NCBI GenBank assembly: GCA_026645635.1
Contig: JAPKMV010000167.1
Coordinates: 1-7,168, forward strand
Length of the DNA: 7,168 nucleotides
Reading direction: 5' to 3'
Source: Caldilineaceae bacterium
Lineage (GTDB): Bacteria; Chloroflexota; Anaerolineae; Caldilineales; Caldilineaceae
Position numbers and translations under genes: made by a program. Below, in pieces: positions 6,499 through 7,168 of the stretch. Every line of letters begins with the position of its first letter. Positions within the stretch are counted from its first letter, which is position 1. The notes below the pieces were generated by a model. The model made no database searches and had not been told where the DNA came from. It worked only from the letters and a program-made list of their open reading frames with translations.

Positions 6499-7168
6499 GC
6501 CTGCAATCATTGACTGTAGAGCGCGTGGAGGAAGTGCTGGCGGCGGCGGTGCGGCAGGAACTAGAGGCGCGCCTGGTCGTCGCTCAGCCGGGCCATTGTC
6601 TGCGGGTCAGCAACCTGGCTCCGGCGATCATGCACCGTCTTGCGCAGGAATTGTCTGGTGCCGATAAATTCGATGTGGTCTTCTTGCTCGCTCCGCACCA
6701 ATCCCCGAAAGCGGCGTGGGAAGTGACCGCCACACGCCTGGTCGAGCTTCGCAACCTCGAGGCAAGGCCGCTGCTGGCATTCGTGCCGCCTACCATCAAG
6801 ACGGCAGCGGAAGACTCCTTCGACAAGAGCACATTTCAGGATATTCCGCTCACGGATGTGCCCAAAAAAGTGTGGCAGCGTCTGGTTGCTGCGCTTCCGG
6901 ACGATGTGCAACGTAACGCACGGGTGGCGATCGACTACCTGCAGAGCATCCAGGATATAAGCGACGCCGACCTGATGCATTATTTCCTGGCAATCACCGA
7001 CAACGGCGCAACGCTGGAAAGCGCTGGCGCAGCGATCTATCTCCTGCACGCAATTCCTGATTTCAAGCTCTTCGACCAACCAGATCGCATTCGGCAGCGC
7101 CTTGACCGGAATGTCAGTGTGGTCAAAAGCCTGGCAGAAGGCGCTGGGTCGCTGTTAGGGCGTGTACA
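6495..7168 (+). CDS. N-terminal part of a DptH/MAD8-like protein (3'-truncated)
   Basis: The frame is open from ATG 6495 to the right edge, giving 224 complete codons with no stop. Its start overlaps the upstream stop as ATGA. The fragment begins with a helix (1-27), followed by alternating strand and helix segments: RLVVAQPG (26-33), FDVVFLLAP (59-67), a TRLVELRNLEARP stretch (80-92) and LLAFVPP (93-99), then AAEDSFDKSTFQDIPL (104-119). This looks like an alpha/beta domain ahead of a larger protein. The sequence around ELRN, FVPP and DSF-x2-STF reminds me of the N-termini of DptH and MADS MAD8, which continue into a HerA/FtsK-like ATPase; a Walker A would be expected beyond the window. Family placement is from memory. 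That it is a real gene is well supported by codon use, start signals and operon position. Confidence 0.8.
   Translation, partial: MSLQSLTVERVEEVLAAAVRQELEARLVVAQPGHCLRVSNLAPAIMHRLAQELSGADKFDVVFLLAPHQSPKAAWEVTATRLVELRNLEARPLLAFVPPTIKTAAEDSFDKSTFQDIPLTDVPKKVWQRLVAALPDDVQRNARVAIDYLQSIQDISDADLMHYFLAITDNGATLESAGAAIYLLHAIPDFKLFDQPDRIRQRLDRNVSVVKSLAEGAGSLLGRV

Overview
The window is a stretch of high-GC bacterial DNA with every gene on the + strand, packed end to end. No taxonomic marker (rRNA, tRNA, ribosomal protein) is present. The codon use and multidomain kinase style would fit a GC-rich environmental lineage such as Chloroflexota or Actinomycetota, but that is a weak guess.

Layout. (1) 2..556 is the 3' part of a Fic-domain protein, with an intact HPFYDGNGRTAR motif and a C-terminal winged helix; its beginning lies off the left edge. 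(2) 510..553, the last bases of that gene, form four tandem 11-bp units. (3) 566..4813 encodes a 1415-residue protein: NERD nuclease-like domain, a degenerate kinase, a second more complete Ser/Thr kinase, then a P-loop NTPase half that resembles DptF. (4) 4819..6498 encodes a 559-residue protein with no domain I can name firmly. (5) 6495..7168 is the start of a further protein, cut by the right edge, whose N-terminus resembles DptH/MAD8-type proteins. Gaps are 9 bp, 5 bp and a 4-bp ATGA overlap, so genes 3 to 5 are almost certainly one operon, and the Fic gene may belong to it.

Interpretation. From memory of the families, and not from a search, the trio (kinase-ATPase, unknown middle protein, DptH-like protein) best matches the MAD6-MAD7-MAD8 end of the methylation-associated defense system (MADS). 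It also parallels the DptF-DptG-DptH restriction half of phosphorothioate-based Dnd/Dpt systems, and the kinase overlaps in style with PglW of BREX type 2. The likely role is anti-phage restriction, with the kinase giving a signalling step. The modification half (methyltransferase, specificity subunit) is not in the window. If the trio is MADS, it should lie upstream of the Fic gene or elsewhere.

The most notable points are the exact 11-bp periodic repeat just before the kinase start, the pseudokinase-plus-kinase tandem fused to a nuclease-like domain and an NTPase, the Fic gene directly ahead in the same reading frame across a single TGA, and a sharp fall in GC content at the Fic/kinase boundary. 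There is no gene-free stretch longer than 10 bases, and I saw no RNA gene, CRISPR array, insertion sequence or terminator.
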